Below, piece after piece: positions 1-11,661 of a stretch of 64,000 nucleotides of DNA. The notes below the pieces were generated by a model. The model made no database searches. It was not told the origin of the DNA and was given only the letters and a program-made list of their open reading frames with translations. The stretch is from positions 54,204,063 through 54,268,062 of the forward strand of contig CM057233.1 in NCBI GenBank assembly GCA_029891385.1, written 5' to 3'. Position numbers and translations under genes: made by a program. The stretch's first letter is position 1. The number at the start of each line of letters is the position of its first letter. The DNA is from Erythroxylum novogranatense. Taxonomy: Eukaryota > Streptophyta > Magnoliopsida > Malpighiales > Erythroxylaceae.

Positions 1-1268
1 AACCTCCGAAAACCTTTCTTAGCAATATTGATGTCGCGATCTCATCGGAACATATCCCAATCTCATCAGGATCCATTTAATTCTAATGCTCTCCATAATT
101 GGAACTCATCAATACTATTTCACGATTCTCCAAACACTCTTATCGCAGGACCCTTTAGGTTCCGGTTATGTTGGCCACTTAGATTAACACTTAATCGAGC
201 AAGTCATGAGCGCATCTAGCAACACATCACGACCCCTAATTGACCGGAAAGTAATTGGTTTGATGAATTCATCACGAACCGGATCACGAACCCTTCCATA
301 GACAATTCTCGCAATTCGTCCTTTCAACATCCTATACCCCACTTGGTTATGAGTATGGTCAAATGTCAACTCTTACTAGACTAAGTCTAGCCTAAGTGAT
401 ATCGCCTCTGTCTTAGACTCATTACTTTATATGTCCATGAAGACACTCTTCATGACATATTTATGCTCGCCGAGACTTAAAGTAATGATCCCGACAAGAG
501 GTTGTGGTATCTCTTCGCTATCACGTAGTGATGAATCCTTTATTGGCTACTCAATTACCTTCAATACCTCAAGTTGCACCCAAGCACCACCCTATGAGTA
601 ACCTCTCGAAAGGCAACAAGGAATGGAGTCAAAGCACAGAATCAATATCCAAGATATCCTTGAGTACCTCAAGTCTAAGGATATTTGCACCATTGCAATG
701 ATGAGATTATCACTGACATTAGAATAGGACATCCATGTGATGATCTCATGGCGGTCATCCAATGTACTTACTACCGCTTAGTAAGCATCCACATGTCAAC
801 TCTAAATATCTCATATTTACGCTTCGAGATCTACCGCTTGATCCAATCAAGGAGTATAACATATGCTAGTCTGTCCGGATTAATAATGTCCAGTCTCATT
901 AATCCTATGACTAGGGAGAATTTAGATACTGACATAATTGCACATAATAGGAATCTCAGGATTATGATCACATCATAATTTCCTTCATGCTATGTCATAT
1001 ATCATGGACTTCATCAATTTGATTAAAGATCAATATCAATTCATAAAGAACATCAAATAAATGAAACATGCCTTTCTTTATTTATTCATAAAGTCTGTAC
1101 ATGACTATGAACAAAAAGCGCTAAAGGGATTGCCTTTGGGCACTACTCTAACAATCTCACTAAGATCAGACACGATAAGTCGACTTACACGGGTATACAA
1201 GTCGACTTATTAGTACCGAACTGGTATAAGTCGACTTACATCTTCATACAAGTCGACTTACACCTACA
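1..1268 (-). mobile_element. Copia LTR, partial (window edge cuts its 3' end)
   Basis: This stretch is closely similar to the LTRs at 23454-25280 and 34163-35977 (same orientation) and to those at 37995-40007 and 45846-47757 (opposite orientation). Reading the minus strand, the LTR seems to begin with TGTAGGTG at 1268 and runs out of the window at position 1. The first 116 bases of the LTR hold four copies of the palindrome AAGTCGACTT, as in the Copia-B LTR. To its right the Gypsy-1 gag reading frame starts abruptly at 1269, so the element interrupted that gag. Whether this is a solo LTR or one end of a full element cannot be told, because the other end is outside. An internal TGTTAGAGTAG at 1142-1152 equals the start of the Copia-A LTR, so the exact LTR boundary is open. 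Confidence 0.8.
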
Positions 1269-2810
1269 CTGTCGCCGCCCTTCCACCGCATTATGATCCC
1301 CAGATCCATCCTCCACCTATCACCCAAAACCCTAGCACAGAGGAGCTACCCCCATTAAACACGAATAATCAAACACAATCTTCGTATCCGAATGACCGAC
1401 CACCGCCCCAAAACCGAGATCAAGAAGAGCAGAGCGTAGTCCTGGAGGATAACGCTGGCAACAACTCACACCCTTACATCCAACACCCCATAAACACAAA
1501 CCCTCCTCCACAACAAACCTCCCTTACCCAAAGACAAATAGAGGAAGCGGCCGATCTATTGATTCGCCAAATCTTACAATCTCAGACAGAATAGCAGCGA
1601 ACCCCCGCTCGGCAGATAGGTATGATAGCCGATCGTCATTCTGCTGAAACTCTCGAAAAAATTGTAGACGATCGAATCAATATGGCCATGAAGTCCCGTC
1701 CGGATCAACCATCAACACAATACAGCTCTCCTTTCATTCAGGAGATCCTGGATAGCCTTCCAGCGATCGGTACTAAGATACCAACACTTGAAAAATATAT
1801 CGGAAAGACCGATCCCCTCGACTATCTTCAGTACTTTCAGTCGATGATGAACCTGCATTGCATCCCCGATGCCATTCAATGTAAGGCTTTTTGTACAGCC
1901 TTTCAAAAAATAGCCCGGCGATGGTTCAACAGTTTACCCCCACGTTGCATCACTTACTTTGAGGATTTTAAGCTGTTATTCCTCAACCAGTTTGCTACAA
2001 GTAAACGGCTACAGAAGACTGCCTTGGAAGTGATGCAGTTGACCCAGGGAAGGAACAAAAGTTTATGGGAGTTCATCACTCGGTTTAACAATGAAGTTGT
2101 TGAAGTCCCTGGCCTCACTTGTTCGTCCATGTTGGCTGCCCTTATGAGCAACACGAGGCATGAAAAGTTCAAGAAGTCATTGGCCTTTGATCAACCCAAA
2201 TCTATTCAAGAGATAAGAAATCGGGCGGAGAAGTATATCTAGCTCGATGAAGTGTTGAAAAACACAAAACGTAGGGCAGATGACCGTTGGCCAAGTAGCA
2301 GAACAGATGATTCACACAAGCGACAGAAGGATCAGTCTAGCTGGAGGAAGCCGACCGACCAAAAGGACTAACAACAAGAATCCTTCACCCCGCTCAACAG
2401 GCAATATGCGAAAATAATGGCAGCTATGAGAGCAGAAGGGAAATCCCTCCGAGAACCTAATAAGTTGAAAACTCCCCTAAAAAAAAGGGATCCAGCTTTA
2501 TATTGTCGTTTCCATAGAGATATAGGTCATGATACGGAGGACTGTTGGGACTTAAAGCGAGAAATCGAATTCCTTATTCAAAGAGGAAGGCTGGGTAGAT
2601 TTTTAAAGCACGATACAAATGTCGAACGAGATAATGAGGGTAGGAGCGGTCGGTCCAATAATTAGCGAAAGCCTTAGAAGCAAAACGATACGAACGATGG
2701 AGCGGGGCAGAACAGGAATTCAGACGACCGACGTGATACGAGAAGACAGTCCAGGGTAAGAGGCGACAGAAATGCCGGTCAGCAAGATGACCGACCGATT
2801 AGGGTCATAA
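1269..2810 (+). pseudogene. Gypsy-1 gag, broken
   Basis: Gag packages the element RNA into virus-like particles. The frame is open from the Copia LTR junction at 1269, with a proline- and glutamine-rich N-terminal part and a stop near 1591 where Gypsy-2 has a CAG codon. From 1622 it continues through the conserved gag core (TDPLDYLQYFQSMMNLHC near 1810-1865, FEDFKLLFLNQFA near 1960-1995). Further stops occur near 2240 and 2370. A zinc-knuckle-like block with C..H...H....C spacing ([16 protein letters not shown]) lies near 2500-2550. It is followed by a basic, R/D/N-rich tail to about 2790. Gypsy-2 gag at 16560-18120 is a close relative and shows the ancestral codons at the stops. The true start lies left of the inserted LTR. 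Not functional. Confidence 0.85.
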
Positions 2811-2812
2811 AC

Positions 2813-4920
2813 ATGATTTCTGGTGGCAGTGCAACAGGAGGGTCCACCTTCAGAGGAAGAAAGAGGTATGCCAGGCAGGTCGCTGAAGACTTATCAGCAA
2901 AGAAAAAGAGGCAAAACGATGGGGTGATCTTGTTTGACGAATCCGATTTGGAAGGTGTTAGCTATCCTCATGATGGTGCATTAGTGGTCACCTTGAATAT
3001 GGATGGTAGCGAAGTGAAACGAGTAATGATTGACACAGGTAGCTTGATCGACCTACTGTATTATGATGCATTTAAGCAGATGGAGATATCGGAGGAGCGA
3101 CTATTGCCAATAGAGGGACCCATCAAAGGGGTAACATGAGCATCAGCCTACCCATTCGCTTGAGTTTTCTTGAACGTAAAATTTGGACAAAGGCCACGTC
3201 AAATAGAGAGGAATGCTGAATTCTTAGTTGTGAAATTTGTCAGAGCATATAACGCAATAATTGGAAGAGCCACCCAAAACACCCTCAGAGTAATTGTTTC
3301 AACCTACTATCAAGCAATTAAATTTCCAACACCTCATGGAGTCGGTATTGTCAGGGGTCAGCAAAGAATTGCTAGGGAATGCTACATGACAGAAACGAGG
3401 ACCCTTGATGGGGCGGTAGTTTTGACAAGTTCCCTTGATGTAAGAGCCAATGAAGAAACTGAGAGGATGAACCCTGACGAAGAAACACAACAGATTATAT
3501 TGGATGAAGAAGATCGATCCAAATTCACAAATCTAGGCAATGAACTCAAAAAAGGGTTGGCCAAAGAAATCACAGATTGCTTGATAAAGAACAGATTGGT
3601 CTTTGACTGGGTACCGAGCGATATGCCTGAAATTTCTTGAGTAGTAACATCTCATTCTCTCGGTATGCGGAAAGATTGCAAGCCAATCATACAGAAGAAG
3701 CGGTGGCAAAGCAAAGAAAGGCAGGGGGTGATCGAGAAAGAGATAGGAAAATTGCTCGACCCTGGGTTCATTCGAGAAGTCAAGTACCCTGAATGGTTGG
3801 CGAACGTGGTACTAGTGAAGAAGAAAAAAAGAAAATAGAGGATGTGCATAGATTTCACTGACTTGAACAAAGCGTGCCCAAAGGACAGCTTCCCCTACCC
3901 AAAATCGATCAGCTGGTAGACTCTACATCAGGACATGAGCTTCTTAGTTTCTTGGATGCTTTCTCCGGTTATCATCAGATACAAATGAGTCTTGAAGACG
4001 AAGAAAAGATGGCTTTTATAACCGACCAGGCCACGTATTGGTACCAGGTAATGCTGTTCAGTTTGAAAAATGCAGGGGCTACTTATCAGCGACTCGTTAT
4101 GGAAGTTTTTAAAAAACAAATCGGTCGAATAGCTGAGGCTTATGTGAATGATATGGTAGTCAAAAGCAAGATAGCCACCGAACATGTGGAAGATCTTAAA
4201 GAAGTCTTCCTGAACCTCAACAACTTCCAAATGAGGTTGAACCCTAAAAAATGCGTTTTTGGTGTGGCATCTGAAAAATTCCTGGGATTCATGATTACTC
4301 AACAGGGGATTGAAGTAAACCTAGAAAAGATTGAAGTTATCGTTCAAATGCCCTCACCACGATACTTAAAAGATGTTCAAATATTGACAGGGCGGATAGT
4401 TTCTCTGAGCATATTCGTCTCTAGGATGGGGGACAAGTGCCTCCCATTTTTCAAAATCTTAAGGAAGGCAGATGTGACTCATTTTCAATGGACGGATGAG
4501 TGCGAGAGAGCATTTCAACATCTGAAGCAATATCTGACCAGTCTGCCCATTTTACAGAGCCCCGCTGAAGGGGAGAAGTTGATCATTTATCTGGCAGTTA
4601 CAGAAGGGGTGATCAACGCAATTCTCGTTCGATCGGACAGAAATGAACAATTCCCGATCTATTACGTCAGTAAGGTTTTAAACGGGCCAGAAGTGTGGTA
4701 TGTACCTATTGAGAAGCTGGCTCTATCATTGATAATCGCAGAACGGAAACTCAGGCCCTACTTCCAGAGTCACACAATTGAGGTATGGACCGATCAACCT
4801 CTCAGGCAATGCCTTCAAAAGCCTGAAACCTCTGGGTGATTAGTAAAATGGGCGGTAGAGCTGGGAGAGCTTGATATACATTACAAACCACGAACAACGA
4901 TCAAAGTCTAAGTATTGACG
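2813..4920 (+). pseudogene. Gypsy-1 pol: protease, reverse transcriptase, RNase H (broken)
   Basis: The aspartic protease motif MIDTGSLIDLLYYDAF is near 3025-3075. RT blocks follow: KYPEWLANVVLVKK near 3780, CIDFTDLNKACPKDSFP near 3845, LDAFSGYHQIQ near 3955, and the catalytic box near 4140, which reads AYVNDMV instead of the usual YVDD. The second catalytic aspartate is therefore lost. The RT connection and Ty3-type RNase H run to about 4840 (IIYLAVTEGVINAILVR, PIYYVSKVLNGPE). Stops lie at 3137, 3162, 3638, 3836 and 4838. The corresponding codons in Gypsy-2 show that most arose by transitions. The protein would have matured gag and copied the element RNA. It is dead in this copy. Confidence 0.88.
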
Positions 4921-7237
4921 GATTTTGTTGCAGAAATGAGTCAACCTACCTCACAGAACGAGCAACGCCCTGCTTGGAGTTTATTTGTTGATGGGTCGTC
5001 CAACGCTAAGGGATGCGGAGCAGGAGTGGTCTTAATCAGCCCCCGCCAGGAGCAAAAAGTGGAATACGCCCTCCGATTAGAATTTTGAGCATCCAATAAT
5101 GAGGCAGAATATGAAGCCTTAATAGTCGGTCTTCAGTTGGCAAGAGAGATGGAGGTGAAATATTTGAAGGTGTACAGCGATAGCCAAATAGTGGTCGGTC
5201 AAGTTACTAGGCAGTATGAGGCAAAAGGGGACAATATGATCAGGTATCTGGAATTGGTAAAGCAAGAGTTGAGTAATTTTGAAGAATACTCGGTCAACAG
5301 GATAGATAGGACGCAGAATGTTCAGGCAGACGCGCTTTTCAAGATGGATTCTAATCAAAATGCAAGGAATTACATTTTGGTCGAGCGGATAAACCGACCT
5401 AGTATTCAGAAAGCTAGTGAAGTCCTTGAAACAGATGTTGAACGATCAAGTTGGATGGAGCCGATCAGACATTACCTTTTTAAGAGAACACAGCCGCTAG
5501 AAGCCCTGGGGGCCAAGAAACTAAGGGTAAAGGCTGCTGAATATGTGATTGTTAATGACATCCTGTACAAGCGTTCTTATGACTGACCGCTATTACGTTG
5601 TTTGAACGAAGAAGAGGCAAAACGGACAATGGCTGAAGTTCATGAAGGAATGTGCGGGAATCACTTAGGAGGTAAAATGTTGGCTCACAAATTGATCAGA
5701 CAAGGGTATTATTGGCCAAAAATGAAGAAAGATTGTCAGGAAAAGGCTAACCGATGTGAGACCTGCCAGAGGAACAACAACTTGTCCCATCAACCGACCG
5801 AGCAATTGAAAATTGTGAGTCATCCCATCCCCTTTGCTCAATGGAGAATGAACATACTAGGTCATTTTCCTCTCGGTCCTGGACAGAATAAGTTTTTGAT
5901 AGTAGCAGTCGAATACTTCACCAAATGGGTAGAAGCAAAAGCGGTCGTCACCATCACTGAACAGAAAACGGGCCAGAAGTGCGGTATGCACTTATTGAGA
6001 AGCTGGCTCTATCATTGATAACCTCAGCACAGAAACTCAGGCCCTACTTCCAGAGTCACACAATTGAGGTATGGACCGATCAACCTCTCAGGCAATGCCT
6101 TCAAAAGCCTTAAACCTCTGGGTGGTTAGTAAAATGGGCAGTAGAGCTGGGAGAGTTTGATATACATTACAAACCACAGACAACAATCAAAGCCCAAGTA
6201 TTGACGGATTTTGTTGCAGAAATGAGTCAACCTACCTCACAGAACGAGCAACGCCCTGCTTGGAGTTTATTTGTTGATGGGTCGTCCAACGCTAAGGGAT
6301 GTGGAGCAGGAGTGGTCTTGATCAGCCCCCACCAGGAGCAAAAGGTGGAATATGCCCTCCGATTAGAATTTAGAGCATCCAATAATGAGGCAGAATACGA
6401 AGCCTTAATAGCCGGTCTTCAGTTGGCAAGAGAGATGGAGGTGAAATATTTGAAGGTGTACAGCGATAGCCAAATAGTGATCTGTCAAGTTACTAGGCAG
6501 TATGAGGCAAAAGGGGACAATATGATCAGGTATCTGAAATTGGTAAAGCAAGAATTGAGTAATTTTGAAGAATACTCAGTCAGCAGGATAGATAGGACGC
6601 AGAATGTTCAGGCAGATGCGCTTTTCAATATGGCTTCCAATCAAAATGCAAGGAATTACATTTTGGTCCAGTGGATAAACCAACCTAGTATTTAGAAAGC
6701 TAGTGAAGTCCTCGAAACAGATGTTGAATGATCAAGTTGGATGGAGCCGATCAGACAGTACCTTTTTAAGGGAACACAGCCGCTAGAAGCCCTGGGGGCC
6801 AAGAAACTAAGGGTAAAGGCTGCTGAATATGTGATTGTTAATGACATCCTGTGCAAGCGTTCTTATGACTGACCGCTATTACGTTGTTTAAGCAAAGAAG
6901 AGGCAGAACGGGCAATGGCTGAGGTTCATGAAGGAATGTGCGGGAATCACTGAGGACAAATTGATCAGACAAGGGTATTATTGGCTGAAAATGAAGAAAG
7001 ATTGTCAGGAAAAGGTTAACCGATGTGAGGCCTGCCAGAGGAACAACAACTTGTCCCATCAACCGACCGAGCAGCTGAAAATTATGAGTCATCCCATCCC
7101 CTTTACATAATGGGGAATGGACATACTAGGTCCTTTTCCTCTCGGTCCTGGGCATAAGAAGTTTTTGATAGTAGCAATCGAATACTTCACCAAATGGATA
7201 GAAGCAGAAGCGGTCGCCACCATCACTTAACAGAAAA
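4683..7237 (+). repeat. 1.28-kb direct tandem duplication inside Gypsy-1 pol
   Basis: Positions 4683-5968 (RNase H end, second RNase H, integrase zinc domain, integrase core start) recur at 5969-7237. Landmarks recur at a near-constant offset: 4683 with 5969, 4921 with 6208, 5641 with 6926. At the junction the integrase sequence ACAGAAAA (5961-5968) runs directly into CGGGCCAGAAG, which at 4683 follows TTTTAAA. The only shared bases there are a run of A. Copy 2 has its own small deletion of about 26 bases near 6950 and independent stops. Gypsy-2 has a single copy of this region, so the duplication is specific to Gypsy-1. Confidence 0.92.
4921..5967 (+). pseudogene. Gypsy-1 archaeal-type RNase H and integrase N-terminus, copy 1
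   Basis: After the Ty3-type RNase H comes a second RNase H (WSLFVDGSSNAKGCGAGVV near 4975-5030, NNEAEYEALIVGLQLA near 5095, YSDSQIVVGQV near 5175). Such a tandem RNase H is the mark of the Tat clade. Stops occur at 5086 and 5584. From about 5600 follows the integrase zinc-binding domain (HEGMCGNH then CETC near 5640-5765) and the start of the catalytic core (PFAQWRMNILGHFPLGPGQ). At 5968 the integrase frame ends abruptly inside the core and the sequence jumps back to RNase H, because 4683-5967 has been duplicated. This copy therefore has no integrase catalytic core beyond its first part. Confidence 0.85.
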
Positions 7238-7960
7238 TTGAAAACTTCGTATGCAAGAATATACTAAGCCATTTTGGGATGCATATGTTCTTAGTTACAG
7301 ACAACGGTCGGCAGTTTGATAATGACAAGTTCAAAGATTTCTGTCACCGACTGAAGATAAGGCTCCAGTTGACTTCAGTGGCTCATCCTCAAAGCAACGG
7401 TCTTGCAGAAAACACCAACAAGAAGATAATGAGCGCACTTAAGAAGCGCTTAAATGGACGTAAGACTTGGGTGGATGAGTTAGACGAAGTGTTGTGGGTA
7501 TACAGAACAATCCCAAACGGAGCCACGGGAGAAACACCATTTAGAATGACCTTTGGGGTAGAGGCTTTGGTTCTAGTAGAAGTGATACTGCCCAACCAGA
7601 GAGTTTCGAGTTACCAAGAAGAACGAAATGATGAAGCTCGCAGGGTAGAACTTGTACTTCTCAGTGAAGACAGGGATAGGGCAGTCGCTCGTTCTGAAGC
7701 CGTCAGGCAAAAAGCAACAAAGATTTTCAACAAAAGGGTAAGGCAGAGCGACATAAAGATCGGTGGTTATGTTTTAAGAAAGGCCGAGGCGGCAGGGAAA
7801 CATCCTGGAAAGATCGGTCAGACATGAGAAGGACCCTATCAAGTGGTCAAACAAGCCATACACGACTCTTACGTTTTGCGCGACACGAACGACAAGATTC
7901 TACCAAGGCCCTGGAACTCCCAAAACCTGAAGACGTTTTACCAATAGATAAGTTTTACTT
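5969..7960 (+). pseudogene. Gypsy-1 RNase H remnant, archaeal-type RNase H and integrase, copy 2
   Basis: This begins in the middle of the Ty3-type RNase H, at the duplication junction. It repeats the second RNase H (6255-6700, open from 6201) and the integrase zinc domain (near 6925-7040, where a small deletion removes the residues just after GNH). It then continues into a full integrase core. Catalytic-core landmarks are MDILGPFPLGPG near 7110-7150, TDNGRQFDNDKF near 7295-7330 and NGLAENTNKK near 7400-7425, the D-D-E positions. The C-terminal part runs to about 7960 (LPIDKFYFNS). Stops at 6693, 6729, 6871, 6949, 7108, 7228 and 7825 kill the frame. This copy keeps the pol 3' end that joins the tandem array. 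Confidence 0.85.
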
Positions 7961-8144
7961 CAATTCATTTATTTATTTGTATGTAACTAGTGGGTATGGG
8001 TACCTTTTTCTTGGCCTTGCTAATCAGGTTTTTTAACGTCCCACGCCCTTATGATCATCAATAAAGGGTTCCAAACTTCTTGGCAGAAAAAAGTCTCGTT
8101 AAGTTGGGCTAAAGGTAGAATATTCTATCGACTGATTGTCATCA

Positions 8145-8725
8145 ACATCGTTCGGCCAGGTTACCAAGACCGAATCTTGGAACCAGGCGATGCCAAGAAA
8201 AAATCTTAGATCGCTCGGCCTCAACATCGCTCGGTGAGATTACCAAGACCGGATCTTGGAACCAGGCGATGCCAAGAAAACAATCTTGGATCGCTCAGCC
8301 TCAACATCGCTCGGCCAGGTTACCAAGACCGGATCTTGGAACCAGGCGATGCCAAGAAAAAATCTTGGATCGCTCGACTTTAACATCGCTCGGCCAGGTT
8401 ACCAAGACCGGATCTTGAAACCAGGTGATGCCAAGAAAACAATCTTAGATCGCTCGACCTCAACATCGCTCAGCCAGGTTACCAAGACCGGATCTTGAAA
8501 CCAGGCGATGCCAAGAAAACAATCTTGGATCGCTCGGCCTCAACATCTCTCAACTAGGTTACCAAGACCGAATCTTGGAATCAGGCGATACCAAGAGCCA
8601 AAATCTTGGATCGCTAGGCCTCAACACCGTTCGGCCAGGTTACCAAGACCGGATCTTGGAACCAGGTGATACTAAGAAAGCAATCTCAGATCGCTCGACC
8701 TCCCCCTCGTTTGGCCAGGTTCCTT
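8145..8725 (+). repeat. 80-bp tandem array between Gypsy-1 pol and the antisense ORF
   Basis: About seven units of 79-81 bases, marked by the recurring block TTACCAAGACCGGATCTTGG at 8160, 8240, 8320, 8399, 8479, 8559 and 8640. Units share the words GCGATGCCAAGAAAA and GATCGCTCGGCCTCAACATCGCTCGGCCAGG and differ by point changes. Tat-clade elements are known to carry such arrays in their 3' untranslated region. Gypsy-2 has an array in the same place but with a 56-bp unit. The open frames through the array are a by-product of the repeat and do not look like a protein. Confidence 0.92.
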
Positions 8726-8879
8726 CTCATTGTTCAACCATGATTCTCTTGAACCTCACTACCGATCAATAATAAAGAAGACAATGGAGGAAAAAAAATA
8801 AGAGAGGTTTTATTTACTCATATATTTGTTCTGGTCACAAGCCCGACCAGATGAGCTTTGAAGGTCCTATTACATAAAT

Positions 8880-11179
8880 CATTTTGGCCCCTCGGTAGGG
8901 GGAGAAGTACTAATAGCTAGATCGGTGGGAGGAGTAGTTTCAGAGGTCGACAAAGCAGCCGAGACAGGATCAGGGTCTGAAGGAGCAACTAGAGAGACAC
9001 CCCCGTGAGCTCGCTCTTCTTCCTCATCTAAACTAAGGTCTAGCAGCTCATCTGGTAATGTCTCTTCCAGCAGCTCCGGCCCATCAGGGAGCCATGACAA
9101 TTTCTCAGGATGGAAAGAGCCAAATCGCAAGCAAATTCTTTGCATTCATCATTTAAAAACCGCCTTTTCCATCGTTTGATTGCCTCAACCTCTGCTCTTT
9201 GATAGAGCTTTGTAGCTTAAACAATTTGTTCTCAGCCTTTACTTTATGTAGCACTGCTTCTTGACAGTCACGGAGGACTCTCAAACGGAGCTCTTCTTCC
9301 ATATTGGCTCTAGCGTTGGCACTGCGAACCTCTTTCCTCATGCGCTCATTATCGAGCTGCAATGCTCGGTATTCTTTTTCCAGCTCGTCCCTTGACGAAA
9401 CCGTTATGTTCTTCTCCTCCTCCACCTCGTCCCTTGACGCAACCGCTCTGTTCTTCTCCTCCTCCATCTCTAAAAGTTGAATCCTCAAAATGGTAACTTG
9501 TCTAAGGAGATCTTTAATCTCCTGGTTCATCGATCAGGCGACTTTAGCCAACCGATCAAAACGTTGATACACTCTAGAGGCGAACGCCAGATTCTACGTT
9601 GAAGAACTTTGTTAAAAAAAAGGAGGGTGGAGATTACCTCTGTTAAGTCGCGCACAAGACCAGCTGTCATCTCCTCATCGCCCAACGAATCCAAAAACTC
9701 TTTGTCTGCAGGAGGGACAACCTTCTGGGCAACATGAAGAGCCACATCGGTGTCCCTAAGCGATGCATCCTTATTTAGACTGATCGTGGACACCCACTCT
9801 TCGGAGCCTGGCATTTGCTCCTTCCCCTTACCTTTGTCCAAAGGGCGGGGTGATCGTTCAACACTTCGAGTGGTCCTCTTTCTCTTGAGTGGCCACCCCA
9901 CCTCCTCCACCTCTTCTCCCGTAACTACTCGGTCCTCATCAACCGATTGGATCAGCAGCACTGTGGACTCGTCAGGCGCAGTTGGCTAAGCGATATCTTT
10001 GCTGACCTCCACCTTCTTGCTTCGCTCCTTCATTTTCAAGGAAGGACTAGCAACTTTGCGTTAGCCTTTGGACTTGGGAGCATCGGAGGACGAGGTGAGA
10101 TTCTTGAGCTTCACCATGGCTGCACAATTATAGAAGCAAGTTAGAAATCGAAACTAATAGTCATAAAAAAGGTAGTTAAACTACGAGGAGTCAACCAAAA
10201 GGGCAGTTTTTTCTTCTAGCCCGTTAATCCGAGGTAGGGGATTAATTAAAAAGACATTGGCCGATGCCCCTCCACGATACCCATGAATAAGACGGTCGAA
10301 AGCATACCGACCGAGCGCCTTAATTTGGTCAATCACTTCAGATTCTTTTCTAGTAAAGGACAAACTAGAAGTGTCATTCCATTGCTCGGCCAGGGGGTAC
10401 CTCCACGACCTAGACTCAAAGGTAGATCCCGGGGGCCTCATAAAGAAGTACTTCGTCTTCTAGGCCTTGACTGACGAAGCCGTTCCAGCAGGACGATACC
10501 TTGCATCTTTATATTGGAAATGAGGAATCCCAGCCCCAGTGATTGAGCTTTGACTCATTCTCAAGAAATGCCGCAGAATACCGATCAATGGGGGACACCC
10601 GAAATGATGGCATAGCAGGGCGAGACCGTTAACGAACCTCCAACTGTTCAGGGAGAGCATACCTCATCGATGATTGGGACATATGGAAGCCTCATACCAC
10701 TGATTCAAGAAAAAGCTGTCTGAAACAACAAAATAGCCTCCCAAATTGCTACAGATTCGCTCTTTCTTCCATGCCAACCTGGGTCCCCAGAACGAAGGGA
10801 TATTATTTTTGATGACTAATCGGTTCAATTCCCTTTCGGTCATTGTTGATGGGTCGCTCGGTGGCTTTTCAACGACTTGCCCGTCTTTCAGGTCACTCGC
10901 CGTAATTTCCTCATTTTCCCCTACGTCTGACGCTTCATTTCCCCCCGCCTTCGGTGCCTCCATCGCTTCTGCCGCTCTCTCAAGCGGCCCGACAATCTGT
11001 AAAGCGCTTTCGGTGGCCAGTTCCCGGTGGAGCTCTTTCTGGGCCGTATCTACTTCTTCATTACATCTCGTAGGCGTCGGCGATGAAGATCGGCGAGGAG
11101 ACGATGGTAAAGAGGAAGAGGAGGTGATTTCATCCCTAAGTCTAGATTCACTCCAAAGGCTAGTCGACGATATGGTCAC
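8880..11179 (-). pseudogene. Gypsy-1 antisense ORF (spliced, coiled-coil protein), broken
   Basis: Antisense to the element, between the tandem array and the 3' LTR. Exon 1 (11179 down to 10196) encodes a low-complexity N-terminus and then a domain with NNIPSFWGPRLAWKKERICS, NSWRFVNGLALLCHHFGC and SWRYPLAEQWNDTSSLSF. This resembles the 'putative gypsy type transposon' domain (inference from motif memory). An intron of 76 bases (10120-10195, GT...GCAG) precedes exon 2, which starts with ATGGTGAAGC at 10117. Exon 2 encodes a K/R-rich part (KRKRTTRS), a long coiled coil at 9530-9160 rich in E, K and R, and an acidic C-terminus ending at 8880. Frame breaks near 10665, 10490, 10062, 9990 and 9527 disable it. 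Function unknown. Related antisense genes occur in other plant Tat elements. Confidence 0.75.
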
Positions 11180-11661
11180 TAAAAAGGAAATGTATATAGG
11201 ATGAGGAAAGGAGAGAAGACGTATCTAGTTCGACGACTGAGGTTTGGAGTTTGGATAGCGGTGAATAGGAAATTTCGATGACTGCAAGCAAAGAGACGAA
11301 GAGTAGAGAGAGCAGAAGTGGAGAATCAAATGCGCATAAACGGTAGTGAAGGAAATTTGTCGATTCCAAGCAGTTATCACAAAGATCAACTGAACGAGCG
11401 CACCAATCGAAGTTGGACGCGTGGAAAAACCTGAGTCGTGGAGAATTAGGGTTGTCAGATACCCGGAGTGGCGTGGTAACACGAAAGGACGCTCCCTTTC
11501 AAAATTTGAAAAGCTGTCAGAGGACACGTGCCATAAGCAATAATTCATGAGTTCTCTGACTAGGCGTCGATGTCCGATAGATCGGGCCTATCACGAGCTG
11601 CACGAACCCTGTGTACTCCATCGATTCTTCTCCCTGATCAGACTCGAGGAGTAGGGGGTTA

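Noticed and set aside
8256..8772. Open frames in the 80-bp array of Gypsy-1
   Set aside because: Repeat-derived, same reasoning as for Gypsy-2.
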